From Candidatus Staskawiczbacteria bacterium RIFCSPLOWO2_01_FULL_38_12b (GTDB lineage Bacteria; Patescibacteriota; Minisyncoccia; Minisyncoccales; Staskawiczbacteraceae): DNA of 20,739 bases. The stretch covers positions 11,610 through 32,348 of the forward strand of contig MHPA01000006.1 in NCBI GenBank assembly GCA_001820255.1, in the 5' to 3' direction. Each line of letters opens with the position of its first letter. Within the stretch, counting starts at the first letter, position 1. The position numbers and the translations under genes were made by a program. Positions 13,897 through 20,739 of this stretch are shown here, piece by piece. The notes under the pieces are model-generated. The model searched no databases and was not told where the DNA came from. It was given only the letters and a program-made list of their open reading frames with translations.

Positions 13897-15126
13897 ATGC
13901 CAAAAAAAATAAAACATAAAAAAGCGCCAAAGCGTAATCTTTCAAAGCGGCTCGGGTCAAAAAAACCTTTAAAAAAGAAAGCGATTAAAAAGGCTCAAAG
14001 GCCTTCTTTGCAAAAAGCCAAAAAAAGAGCCGGCAAAGCAAGGGGTAAAATCCGGCCGGCAAAAATTACCCAAGAACAAATAGACATTCTGTTAAAAAAA
14101 GGCAGTGAGCGTGGTTTTTTAACTACCTCGGAAATTTTATACTCTTTGCCAAGCATTGAAAATGATATTGAGGGATTAGAAAAAATTTACGATGAATTAA
14201 AAGAGCGGGGCGTGGAGGTAAAAGATGTCAGGGAATTTTTAGAAATAAAACCCAAGAAAGACAAAAAGGATAAAAAGTTGTTGTTGGGCAAAATCGACCC
14301 GATACAAATGTATTTAAAGGAAATCGGCCGCTCCAGTTTTTTGTCTGCCAAAGAAGAAAAAGAGCTGGCCAAAAAAATAGAGCATGGCGATGAAGAGGCA
14401 AAAAATAAATTGGCATTGGCTAATTTGCGACTGGTAGTTTCCATTGCTAAAAAATATGTTGGCAGATCGCCTAATTTAACAATGCTAGACTTAATACAAG
14501 AAGGAAACTTGGGGCTCTTTAAAGCGGTCAAAAAATTTGACTGGAGGCGGGGATATAAGTTTTCCACCTACGCCACCTGGTGGATACGCCAATCAATTAC
14601 GCGCGCCCTGGCAGACCAGGCCAGAACCATCAGGATTCCGGTTCACATGATTGAAACCATTTCAAAATATACCAAGGTAAGAAAAAGCCTTTTACAGGAA
14701 CTTGGCAGGGAAGCCTTGGCCGAAGAAATCGCCGCCGAAATGGGTCTGGAAGTTGATAAGGTGCATCACATCCGCAAAATCGCCCAAAAAGCGGTTTCAT
14801 TGGAAACCCCTATTGGTGAAGACAAGGACAAGCAAGATAGCGTTTTAGCGGAATTTATCAAAGACGATAAAACCATAGCGCCCAATACCGAAGCTGCCAG
14901 AAAATTATTAAAAGAACGATTTGCGCAAATTTCCACCGAATTAACCCAAAGGGAATTAAAAATTTTGGGGATGCGTTTTGGGTTGGATGACGGCGTGATG
15001 CATACCCTGGAAGAAACCGGAGAGGAATTTGGCGTGACGCGTGAAAGAATTCGGCAGATTCAGGCAAAAGCTTTGGAAAAACTGCGAAGACACGTTGATT
15101 TAAAGAAAGTGAAGGATTATTACTAG
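13897..15126 (+). CDS. rpoD: Primary sigma factor RpoD (sigma-70)
   Basis: The housekeeping sigma factor that directs RNA polymerase to -35/-10 promoters. The 409 aa comprise a Lys/Arg-rich tail (about 1-52), a short region-1.1-like part (ITQEQIDILLKKGSERGFLT), region 1.2 (DPIQMYLKEIGR), region 2 (NLRLVVSIAKKY, LDLIQEGNLGLFKAVKKFDW, GYKFSTYATWWIRQ, the -10 binding part), region 3 (RIPVHMIETISKY) and region 4 (LGMRFGLDDG, then GVTRERIRQIQAKALEKLR, the -35 helix-turn-helix). The consensus promoters elsewhere in the window agree with this factor. The unusually basic N-terminal tail is not typical of E. coli-like RpoD. ATG 13897 lies only 6 nt past the MITE-like element. Confidence 0.97.
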   Translation: MPKKIKHKKAPKRNLSKRLGSKKPLKKKAIKKAQRPSLQKAKKRAGKARGKIRPAKITQEQIDILLKKGSERGFLTTSEILYSLPSIENDIEGLEKIYDELKERGVEVKDVREFLEIKPKKDKKDKKLLLGKIDPIQMYLKEIGRSSFLSAKEEKELAKKIEHGDEEAKNKLALANLRLVVSIAKKYVGRSPNLTMLDLIQEGNLGLFKAVKKFDWRRGYKFSTYATWWIRQSITRALADQARTIRIPVHMIETISKYTKVRKSLLQELGREALAEEIAAEMGLEVDKVHHIRKIAQKAVSLETPIGEDKDKQDSVLAEFIKDDKTIAPNTEAARKLLKERFAQISTELTQRELKILGMRFGLDDGVMHTLEETGEEFGVTRERIRQIQAKALEKLRRHVDLKKVKDYY

Positions 15127-15216
15127 AAAATAGAATCTAGAAAATAGAAAATAGAATTGCCCTACGACGTGATGTCGTCCGTATTCTATTTTCTACTTTC
15201 TATTTTCTAAATTCTA
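15124..15216. repeat. Inverted repeat of TAGAAAATAGAAT words
   Basis: It starts within the rpoD stop codon. The left arm 15124-15157 and right arm 15183-15216 pair over 34 bp with a few mismatches. The tip adds ACGAC/GTCGT. It fills the rpoD-bcp gap up to 5 nt before the bcp start. Confidence 0.85.
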
Positions 15217-15221
15217 AAACT

Positions 15222-15719
15222 ATGCAATTAAAGATCGGTGATGGCGCCCCCAATTTTACCCTACCCGACCAGGATGGTAAAACGCATACATTGGCCGAGT
15301 ATGCGGGTACATGGTTGCTATTATACTTTTATCCCAAAGACAATACCCCTGGTTGCACTAAAGAGGCCTGCATGATGCGGGATGATTTTTATGGATTTTC
15401 CGCCAGAGGCGGATCCGCCTCTGGCGGAAAAAAATTTCCTATTAAAATTGTTGGCGTAAGCGTTGATTCTGTAAAAAGCCATAAGAAGTTTGCCGATGAA
15501 TATAAACTACCCTTTACGTTATTATCGGACGAGGGTAAAGAGCTGGTTAACTTGTATGGTGTCTGGGGTAAAAAGAAGTTTATGGGCAAGGAGTACGACG
15601 GCACGTTTCGGATGTCATTTTTAATAAATCCCAAAGGAGTTATAGAAAAAATATATACCAACGTAAAACCGGCAGAACATAGCAAAGAAGTACTGGAAGA
15701 TTTAAAAATAGTAATTTAA
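15222..15719 (+). CDS. bcp: Thiol peroxidase of the Bcp / PrxQ type
   Basis: A peroxiredoxin that reduces hydrogen and alkyl peroxides in the cytoplasm using thioredoxin. It has DQDGKTHTLAEYAGTWLLLY, then FYPKDNTPGCTKEACMMRDD: the peroxidatic Cys in PGCT and the resolving Cys five residues later, as in two-Cys PrxQ enzymes. The C-terminal half follows (IVGVSVDSVKSHKKFADEY, FRMSFLINPKGVI). At 165 aa it is slightly longer than usual because a perfect 36-bp palindrome (15396-15431) inserts FSARGGSASGGK after DDFYG, a surface turn away from the active site. The start ATG 15222 fits the family; no Shine-Dalgarno site is visible. Confidence 0.95.
   Translation: MQLKIGDGAPNFTLPDQDGKTHTLAEYAGTWLLLYFYPKDNTPGCTKEACMMRDDFYGFSARGGSASGGKKFPIKIVGVSVDSVKSHKKFADEYKLPFTLLSDEGKELVNLYGVWGKKKFMGKEYDGTFRMSFLINPKGVIEKIYTNVKPAEHSKEVLEDLKIVI
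15396..15431. repeat. Perfect 36-bp palindrome inside bcp
   Basis: Each half is TTTTCCGCCAGAGGCGGA; the centre is GGATCC at 15411-15416. It is read in frame as part of the protein. Confidence 0.95.
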
Positions 15720-15732
15720 GCTAATTTAGCAA

Positions 15733-15774
15733 CAAAAAAAACAACCCTTCGAGAACCTCAGGGTTGTTTTTTTG
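15733..15774. terminator. Bidirectional terminator between bcp and the cold-shock gene
   Basis: The stem is an A-run plus CAACCCT with AGGGTTG plus a T-run, giving about 15 bp and a loop of about 11 nt. U-tracts exist in both directions. It serves the convergent bcp and csp genes. Confidence 0.88.
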
Positions 15775-15787
15775 TCTAACCAATCAA

Positions 15788-15988
15788 TTACATTTTCATT
15801 ACGTTGATTGCATTAGGACCTTTTGGAGAATCAGCTTTGTCAAATGACACTTTGTCACCGACTTTTAATTCTGAAAAGGTTACGTCTTTTAGTTCATTAG
15901 CGTGAAAGAATAAGTCTTTCTCTTCGCCTTCAACGGAAATAAATCCGAAGTTTTTGTCTTGAACCAAATTTTTGATTGTTCCTTCCAT
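15788..15988 (-). CDS. Cold-shock domain protein
   Basis: A 66-aa single-domain RNA/ssDNA-binding chaperone of the CspA type. It has GTIKNLVQDKNFGFISVEGE (RNP1, with Asn where Gly is usual before FGFI) and DLFFHANEL (RNP2), and ends GPNAINVMKM where most family members end GPxAxxV. Length is normal. It is monocistronic, with a strong promoter at 16091-16119 and a leader of about 95 nt. Long leaders are typical of csp genes and often regulate their translation. The leader contains an AGCTGG / CTGGCT pair around a T-A run that could fold. No clear Shine-Dalgarno site precedes the ATG. Confidence 0.95.
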   Translation of the reverse strand: MEGTIKNLVQDKNFGFISVEGEEKDLFFHANELKDVTFSELKVGDKVSFDKADSPKGPNAINVMKM

Positions 15989-16090
15989 GTGTGTTTAAAT
16001 TTTAAAGATTAGCGCAATTAATAAAAAAACTCGACCTGTAGCCAGTTTTTAAAAAAAACCAGCTTTTTTTTAAGCAACTATCTTATGTAC

Positions 16091-16119
16091 AGTATAACAC
16101 CTGCAAACCAACAAGTCAA
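16091..16119 (-). promoter_or_regulatory. Promoter of the cold-shock gene
   Basis: On the minus strand: TTGACT (16114-16119), a 17-nt spacer and TATACT (16091-16096). The predicted start is near 16084, leaving a leader of about 95 nt before the ATG. Confidence 0.8.
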
Positions 16120-16136
16120 TGATTTTTTAGCCAAGA

Positions 16137-17132
16137 TTAGTTAGCCTGGGCAAGCCCTGCTTTTTGGTCGGTTTTCTCCTTAATCAAGCCATTGAGTATT
16201 TTTTTAACCGTTTCTATGCTTTCAAGATTGATAATTGAAATTTCGGTGATTTTTTTATTCAAATCGCCAAATTCTTTTTTTAAGTTTGCGATGCTATCGG
16301 CTGCGGCGGTATCGCTTTTGCTTAAAAACAGGTATTCTGGTTTTTCTAAAAGCAGGGGATTATATAATTCTAATTCTGTTCGCACGGTTTTGTAATCTTC
16401 CAGGGGGCTTTGTGAATCTGCACCGATAAGATGGAATAATACTTTGGTACGTTCCACGTGTTTTAAAAATTTTATACCAAGCCCCTTGCCAATTGAAGCC
16501 CCTTCTATTAACCCCGGAATATCCGCTAAAATTAGGTCATAATATACACCCAAATTAGGCTCAAGGGTGGTAAACGGGTAATTGGCAACCTTGGCCGAAG
16601 CATTGGTTAATTCATTTAACAGACTGGATTTTCCCACATTGGGTAGACCGATAAATCCCACATCGGCGATCATTTTTAATTCCAAATGCATAGAAAACGT
16701 TTCCCCTAATTTTCCTTTTTGCGCTTGCATGGGTGTAGTATTCGTTGCTGACCTGAATAAAAAGTTCCCCTTGCCGCCTCTCCCTCCTTTAGCAATTAAA
16801 ATGGTTTCTTTAATTTTAGTAATTTCAATATCCTGTTTTGTTTTTAAATTATGGGCGATGGTTCCCACGGGTACTAACAATGTCAGATCTTGTGCGTTGG
16901 CGCCGTCATGTAATTGGTTTTGGCCGGTTTCGCCGTCGTTAGCTTGTAAAACTTTTCTGAAACGGAATTGTTTTAAAGCGGTCAAGTCCGAAACTCCTTG
17001 TAAATAAACATCGCCGCCGTTTCCGCCGTTTGCGCCCGTAGGTCCCAGTGACATCTTTGTCTTATTAAATCTTACTATTCCATTTCCGCCGTTTCCGGCG
17101 GTTACGGTTATGGTAACATCGTCTATGATCAT
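16137..17132 (-). CDS. obgE: Obg-family GTPase ObgE/CgtA
   Basis: A ribosome-assembly and stress GTPase associated with the 50S subunit. I start it at ATG 17130-17132 (MIIDDVTITVTAGNGGNG), the normal Obg beginning. The in-frame start 48 nt upstream would run through the terminator of the neighbouring gene. The glycine-rich Obg domain (about 1-155; GPTGANGGNGGDV, GGRGGKGN) is followed by the G domain: GLPNVGKSSL (G1), PFTTLEPNLG (G2), ADIPGLIEGAS (G3), and LSKSD in place of the usual NKxD (G4). There is no OCT domain, which is common in short Obg proteins. About 331 aa. It is the downstream neighbour of the phosphatase on the same strand, but separated by a terminator. Confidence 0.96.
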   Translation of the reverse strand: MIIDDVTITVTAGNGGNGIVRFNKTKMSLGPTGANGGNGGDVYLQGVSDLTALKQFRFRKVLQANDGETGQNQLHDGANAQDLTLLVPVGTIAHNLKTKQDIEITKIKETILIAKGGRGGKGNFLFRSATNTTPMQAQKGKLGETFSMHLELKMIADVGFIGLPNVGKSSLLNELTNASAKVANYPFTTLEPNLGVYYDLILADIPGLIEGASIGKGLGIKFLKHVERTKVLFHLIGADSQSPLEDYKTVRTELELYNPLLLEKPEYLFLSKSDTAAADSIANLKKEFGDLNKKITEISIINLESIETVKKILNGLIKEKTDQKAGLAQAN

Positions 17133-17165
17133 GGCTTTATATTGCCTTAATTTTGGTAAAAAAGC

Positions 17166-17195
17166 AAAAAAAAGCCCCAACCAGTTGGCAGGGGC
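17166..17195 (-). terminator. Terminator of the histidine phosphatase gene
   Basis: On the minus strand, GCCCC / GGGGC closes a loop that contains further complementary bases, followed by eight T. It lies 14 nt past the phosphatase stop and just before the obgE start. Confidence 0.82.
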
Positions 17196-17209
17196 GTGAC
17201 TTATAATTA

Positions 17210-17920
17210 CTATTTCCAGAAAACGGCGTTATACTCTTTGAGCACAAGCCTCTTTTCCTTTTTACTATATTTATAAATAGTTACCCCGCAGTTTTCGGGA
17301 GATTGGCCATCTGGCCATCGTAGCGCTTGATTATAGGTCCATCGTTCCAAAAGGAAGCGGATGGATCTTAATGTGCCACCATGAACAACAGCCCAAACGT
17401 TTTGGCTTGCCCTATCGCGAAAAAGCATGTTAAGGAAAATATAAACTCGTTTGGCGACATCAGCCAAACTTTCGCCACCTGGCGGCCGGGCGAAAAAACC
17501 GCCGAACGTTTGCCAATACTCTTTCAGATACGGAAAGTGTGTTTCCGCTTCTTTGGTAGTCATGTCATAGGTAAAGCCGGTATCACGCTCACGGATAAAC
17601 GGATTCATGCGAATATTGATTTGATTCAGTTCATCTTGAGAGTAGGCTTTGAGAATGCAATCCAGCGTCTGAACCGTACGCTCGTATCCGGAATGGTAAA
17701 TATAATCAGGTACCTTAAAGTTTTCATGCAAATACAAACCCGTCTTTTCAGCCTGAATGACGCCGCTGTCGGTGATGGGAATTTTTTGATCGGGAATTCC
17801 CTTTACCAGTAAACGAGACTCTTCATCTGTAAAATACACATTGCCCTGTTTAGCTTTGTTGCGAGCTGATTCCGCGTGACGAATAAACACCAGTAACTTA
17901 GGACGTTTGACTTTTGCCAC
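17210..17920 (-). CDS. Histidine phosphatase (phosphoglycerate mutase-like)
   Basis: A 236-aa member of the histidine phosphatase superfamily, cytoplasmic. LLVFIRHAESARNK carries the catalytic His (RHxE motif). SGYERTVQTLD supplies the second Arg, RERDTGF the acidic side, and VVHGGTLRSIRF the second His. Both catalytic His and the Arg residues are present, so it should be active. The substrate may be a phosphosugar, a nucleotide or a phosphoprotein; it is not clearly a glycolytic mutase. The start is GTG (17918-17920), decided by a perfect AGGAGG 5 nt upstream. It has its own promoter (17963-17990) and terminator, and is one of only two genes here with a strong ribosome site. Confidence 0.9.
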   Translation of the reverse strand: MAKVKRPKLLVFIRHAESARNKAKQGNVYFTDEESRLLVKGIPDQKIPITDSGVIQAEKTGLYLHENFKVPDYIYHSGYERTVQTLDCILKAYSQDELNQINIRMNPFIRERDTGFTYDMTTKEAETHFPYLKEYWQTFGGFFARPPGGESLADVAKRVYIFLNMLFRDRASQNVWAVVHGGTLRSIRFLLERWTYNQALRWPDGQSPENCGVTIYKYSKKEKRLVLKEYNAVFWK

Positions 17921-17962
17921 GACTACCTCCTGTTGTTTCTGAAAAGAACTGCCTCAGTTGAC

Positions 17963-17990
17963 ATATTACTTCAATTTGAAAAATTGTCAA
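17963..17990 (-). promoter_or_regulatory. Promoter of the histidine phosphatase gene
   Basis: On the minus strand: a perfect TTGACA (17985-17990), a 16-nt spacer and TAATAT (17963-17968). It begins just past the ABC-F stop codon. Confidence 0.65.
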
Positions 17991-17993
17991 AAT

Positions 17994-19460
17994 TTATTTT
18001 TCCAAAAACTTGCCTAAGTCTAAAATCTGGTCAACTTTCACTTGCTCTACAAAATCGGGGGAGTGGCTGACTAAAATCATTGCTCCTTCAAATTCATTAA
18101 TGGCACGGGCTATGACAGGAATATGGCGGAAATTAATATGATTGGTTGGCTCGTCTAAAATTAAAAGTCCCGGGCGCCCCAATGAAATGGCCGCAAATGC
18201 CACCAAACCCTTTTGCCCTTCGGAGAGCGAACCGATTTTTGCTTTTAATAATTCATTATCTATTAAAAATCCGGCGGCGTGTGCCCGCAAGCTTTGTTCG
18301 GTGCCGCGGTCGCCCATGGCCTTTGATAATGTTTGATACACCGTTGCGTTAAAATCCAGGTTGGAAAAATCCTGGCGGTAGTAAGCTATTTTAGTACCAG
18401 GTTTTATGTGTTCGCCTTTGGCATGCCCCGATGCCAGTTTTTCCAACAGTGTGGTTTTGCCAATACCATTGGGTCCTTGCAAAAGCAAGCGTTCTTTTTT
18501 AGTCAAGCGGACATTTACTTTTTTGTCTAAAAACTTATGGTTTTTGGAGATGGTTACAGAGTCTAGGGTTATAATATCTCCACCGCTATCGTCTTGGCAG
18601 ATGATGTTAAAGTCGCGGATGGTTTTGTCTTCCCTTCGAACTTCCACAATATCTCCTTCCAGCTTTTCAATTTGTTTTTTCATTTTACTGGATACATCGC
18701 GCAAATGTCCTCCTTTTTGGGCAAAAAAGTTGGCCTGTTCTTTTCTGTGGGAAATATCTTTTTCTAATCTGGCATTTTTCATGCGTTCCCGTTCCAGGCG
18801 GTTTTTAATTTCCCGCACTACGGTAAAGTAGTCGCCGGTGTATTGTTCCACTTTTTTGGAAAAAATATCCAAGTATAATACGCCTTCGGTAAAAGAATTT
18901 AAAAAATCAGCGTCGTGGCTGATAACAATACACGTTTTTGGATATTCTTGAATAAATTTAGTTAAGTGCTGGATGCCAGCCTTGTCTAAATTGTTAGTCG
19001 GTTCGTCCAGTAATAACACATCGGGGTCTTGTATCAAAGCCGATGCTAAAAGAACCCTGGCTTGCTGTCCGCCCGAAAGGCTTTTTAAAACCCTGTCGTT
19101 TTGGATATGTAAATTTACAATTTCAAATACGTTTTTTATTTTTACATCAATGTCGTATACTTTTTTAGAAAAGCTTTTTTCAAAAAATTCTTGTATGGTT
19201 AAATCCAAGTCAGGGCGGGGGATTACTTGGCGGGCGGTTGCGATGGTCATGTTGCTTAAAATATTTATTGTTCCGGAATCGGGTTTGGAAGCACCCATGA
19301 TTAATTCAAAAATAGTGCTTTTTCCGGCGCCGTTTTGTCCCATTAAGGTAATTTTAGATCCTTTGCGTACCGAAAAATTAGCCTCATCTAAAATGGGTTT
19401 TAAGGCGTCCCAGGCAAAAGAAACAGTATTAAATTTTATGATGGTTTCATTTGAAGACAT
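17994..19460 (-). CDS. ABC-F family ATPase (ribosome-associated, EttA/Uup-like)
   Basis: A soluble twin-ATPase protein without membrane segments. ABC-F proteins bind the ribosomal E site and rescue stalled translation or protect against antibiotics. The first domain has GQNGAGKST, LSGGQQARV and LLLDEPTNNLD. A charged coiled-coil linker (about residues 205-285, RLERERMKNARLEKDISHRK) corresponds to the P-site-tRNA-interaction region. The second domain has GPNGIGKTT, LSEGQKG and ILDEPTNHIN. Both catalytic Glu are present. I prefer ATG 19458-19460 (MSSNETIIKF); a TTG two codons upstream is possible. At about 488 aa it is slightly shorter than EttA. The subfamily and any resistance role cannot be told. 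Confidence 0.93.
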   Translation of the reverse strand: MSSNETIIKFNTVSFAWDALKPILDEANFSVRKGSKITLMGQNGAGKSTIFELIMGASKPDSGTINILSNMTIATARQVIPRPDLDLTIQEFFEKSFSKKVYDIDVKIKNVFEIVNLHIQNDRVLKSLSGGQQARVLLASALIQDPDVLLLDEPTNNLDKAGIQHLTKFIQEYPKTCIVISHDADFLNSFTEGVLYLDIFSKKVEQYTGDYFTVVREIKNRLERERMKNARLEKDISHRKEQANFFAQKGGHLRDVSSKMKKQIEKLEGDIVEVRREDKTIRDFNIICQDDSGGDIITLDSVTISKNHKFLDKKVNVRLTKKERLLLQGPNGIGKTTLLEKLASGHAKGEHIKPGTKIAYYRQDFSNLDFNATVYQTLSKAMGDRGTEQSLRAHAAGFLIDNELLKAKIGSLSEGQKGLVAFAAISLGRPGLLILDEPTNHINFRHIPVIARAINEFEGAMILVSHSPDFVEQVKVDQILDLGKFLEK

Positions 19461-19520
19461 GCTCAAAATGGTAACATATTTTTTGAAAAATAGCCAGCGC
19501 TCTATTTTGTCGGCAACTTT

Positions 19521-19548
19521 TTGTAATATTTTTTTAATGTGGTATGAT
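19521..19548 (+). promoter_or_regulatory. Possible promoter of the small membrane protein pair
   Basis: TTGTAA (19521-19526), a 16-nt spacer and TATGAT (19543-19548) in a very AT-rich region. Other -10-like hexamers (TATAAT) occur just downstream, so the exact start is uncertain. Confidence 0.45.
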
Positions 19549-19583
19549 ATAAATATAATTTATAATATATAAACTATTAAACT

Positions 19584-19856
19584 ATGGACACCATATTATC
19601 TACCAATATTTTATTTTGGGCCCTAAGCATCTTCGTTATTTTTCTTACGGTTTTTTTAACTTTTTTGTTTGTTTACATTGTTTTAATTTTAAAGAACACG
19701 CGGGAATTTTTAACCATGGTTAACTCCGAAACCCAAAAAGTAATAGGCGATATTGAAGATGCGCGCCAAAAAGTAAAAGAGGGCGGGGCGGCAATTATTT
19801 CGTTTCTTTTTCACTCACTGTCGTTTTTTAAAAAACATAAAAAGTCGAAAAAATAA
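19584..19856 (+). CDS. Small single-span membrane protein, unknown function
   Basis: A 90-aa protein I do not recognise. One long hydrophobic helix (about residues 9-36, FWALSIFVIFLTVFLTFLFV) is followed by an amphipathic helical part (ETQKVIGDIEDARQKVKEGG), a second weakly hydrophobic stretch and a Lys-rich tail (KKHKKSKK). The layout resembles small DUF948-like or YtxH-associated proteins. The next gene, also a one-span protein with a Lys-rich end, follows after 25 nt, so they probably form an operon. Confidence 0.8.
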   Translation: MDTILSTNILFWALSIFVIFLTVFLTFLFVYIVLILKNTREFLTMVNSETQKVIGDIEDARQKVKEGGAAIISFLFHSLSFFKKHKKSKK

Positions 19857-19881
19857 AAATTACTAAGTAATTCATATAACT

Positions 19882-20247
19882 ATGCAAAAGAAAAATAATT
19901 TAGCAAAAGAAGTTTTGGTGGGAACGGGTTTGGTAGCCGTAGTAGCGGCCGCCGCCGGCGCTTATTTTCTTTATGGTTCAAAAAATGCCAAACAGCATCG
20001 AAAACAAGTAAAGTCTTGGACTCTTAAAGCAAAAGGGGAAGTATTAGAAAAACTTGAAAAATTAAAAGAGGTAAATGAGGAAATTTATCACAAAGTAGTT
20101 AACGAAGTTTCTAATAAGTATCAAGCGGTAAAAAGCATCGACAAAAAAGATGTTGAAGAGCTTGTTCGCGAATTAAAATCTCATTGGAAAAGTATCGCCA
20201 AAGAAGTTGCGGCTTTTCATAAAGCAAAGAGCAAGTCTAAAAAATAA
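19882..20247 (+). CDS. YtxH-like small membrane protein
   Basis: A 121-aa protein with one N-terminal span (about residues 12-32, VGTGLVAVVAAAAGAYFLYG) followed by GSKNAKQHRKQVKSW, as in YtxH-type proteins. A long charged helix follows (KGEVLEKLEKLKEVNEEIYH) and then a Lys-rich end (KAKSKSKK). YtxH proteins are general-stress membrane proteins of unknown mechanism. It is the second gene of a likely two-gene unit and ends before a strong bidirectional terminator. Family assignment is by layout, not by a strong motif. Confidence 0.82.
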   Translation: MQKKNNLAKEVLVGTGLVAVVAAAAGAYFLYGSKNAKQHRKQVKSWTLKAKGEVLEKLEKLKEVNEEIYHKVVNEVSNKYQAVKSIDKKDVEELVRELKSHWKSIAKEVAAFHKAKSKSKK

Positions 20248-20259
20248 GCAATCGCAATA

Positions 20260-20286
20260 AAAAAACCATCATCGTGATGGTTTTTT
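20260..20286. terminator. Bidirectional terminator between the YtxH-like gene and the metallopeptidase
   Basis: A perfect 12-bp stem AAAAAACCATCA / TGATGGTTTTTT with loop TCG. It overlaps the last bases of the convergent metallopeptidase gene. Confidence 0.92.
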
Positions 20287-20656
20287 ATTTATAGAAACGG
20301 ATTTTTTTAAATTCCTTTTTTACTTTTTTGTAATCGGGCAGAATTTTTGCCACCAGGTCCCAAAAATGTTTAGAATGGTTAAATTCTTTTAAATGGCACA
20401 GTTCGTGTACAATGACATAGTCTAAAAGATGCATCGGCAATAGAATAATGCGATAGTTAAAATTCAAGTTGCCCTTTTTTGAACAGCTTCCCCATCGGGT
20501 AGATTGATTTTTAATGGTAATTTTATGTATCTTAAATTGATATGTTTTATTAAAATGGGCGAGGCGCTGCCGGGTAATTTCTAGGGCATTGGTTTTATGG
20601 TAGATAAATTCATGATGACTGCGTTTTTTTGGCATATGCAGATAGTAACCCCTCAC
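20285..20656 (-). CDS. YgjP-like (DUF45) metallopeptidase domain protein, short form
   Basis: It has STRWGSCSKKGNLNFNYRII, VIVHELCHLKEFNHSKHFW and a C-terminal Lys-rich tail: the zinc HExxH motif plus the downstream His typical of the YgjP/WLM group of metal-dependent hydrolases. At about 123 aa it is roughly half the usual length: the N-terminal beta-rich part of about 90 residues is missing. In-frame codons upstream of GTG 20656 run only about 45 nt to a TAA, so the rest cannot lie there in this frame. The ATG at 20635 (MPKKRSHHEF) is an alternative start. Either a natural short version or a 5'-truncated gene; the catalytic part is intact. Confidence 0.85.
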   Translation of the reverse strand: MRGYYLHMPKKRSHHEFIYHKTNALEITRQRLAHFNKTYQFKIHKITIKNQSTRWGSCSKKGNLNFNYRIILLPMHLLDYVIVHELCHLKEFNHSKHFWDLVAKILPDYKKVKKEFKKIRFYK

Positions 20657-20739
20657 GCCTTCATGTACTCTAAGAAGAAATTGGTTTGATGGCGTTGTTT
20701 AAGCGACATCAGTACCGACATTAAAATGGCCAGGTTTTC

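Noticed and set aside
16582..17007. 141-aa plus-strand ORF opposite obgE
   Set aside because: Antisense to the conserved Gly-rich Obg domain and G1 motif; no own signals.
17133..17180. Upstream start for obgE
   Set aside because: It would translate through the phosphatase terminator; the conserved Obg start is MIIDDVTI at 17132.

Overview
The window looks like a chromosomal piece of a Candidate Phyla Radiation (Patescibacteria, probably Parcubacteria-group) genome. This is inferred from style and gene content, not from a marker search. Genes are compact housekeeping genes: uvrA, an S1-domain protein, dnaG, rpoD, bcp, a cold-shock protein, obgE and an ABC-F protein. Most have no visible Shine-Dalgarno site. 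The spacers are AT-rich and filled with long imperfect inverted repeats, and dispersed palindromes sit in frame inside conserved genes.

Left part (1-7.0 kb). The minus strand carries uvrA, whose 3' end lies outside the window. Upstream of it is a decayed IS30-type insertion sequence (about 2828-3876). Next comes a self-contained, GC-richer plus-strand cassette (3897-4677) with a consensus promoter, a long 5'-leader hairpin, a strong ribosome site, a 196-aa unrecognised protein and a strong terminator. After it, a minus-strand pair with a 4-bp ATGA overlap encodes an alpha/beta hydrolase and an ATP-grasp enzyme, followed by an S1-domain RNA-binding protein.

Middle (8.2-9.2 kb). About 1 kb has no credible protein gene but is strongly organised. 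A MITE-like inverted repeat (8205-8368) is followed by a consensus extended -10 promoter (8443-8472), a 20-bp long hairpin and a GC-rich structured leader. Then come four 39-bp repeats separated by 31-33-bp unique segments, a truncated fifth repeat and a terminator-like hairpin (9016-9044). It reads as one non-coding transcript of about 570 nt. The geometry is CRISPR-like, but the repeats alternate between two variants, each with its own hairpin, and no cas gene is nearby. This is the best candidate for an undescribed system here.

Right part (9.2-20.7 kb). Plus-strand genes are a quinone-oxidoreductase-like MDR enzyme, a SIMPL-domain membrane protein followed 2 nt later by a HIT protein, dnaG then rpoD (the macromolecular-synthesis pair, with a 225-bp MITE-like palindrome between them), and the peroxiredoxin bcp. 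Convergent minus-strand genes are a cold-shock protein, obgE, a histidine phosphatase and an ABC-F ATPase. The end holds two small plus-strand single-span membrane proteins and a convergent short YgjP-type metallopeptidase.

A recurring theme is invasion by small repeats. A 20-nt stem-loop element with covarying stems lies in frame twice in uvrA and once in dnaG. A perfect 36-bp palindrome lies in bcp, an ATCTGCG repeat in the S1 gene, and an AT-rich word repeat in the uvrA linker.
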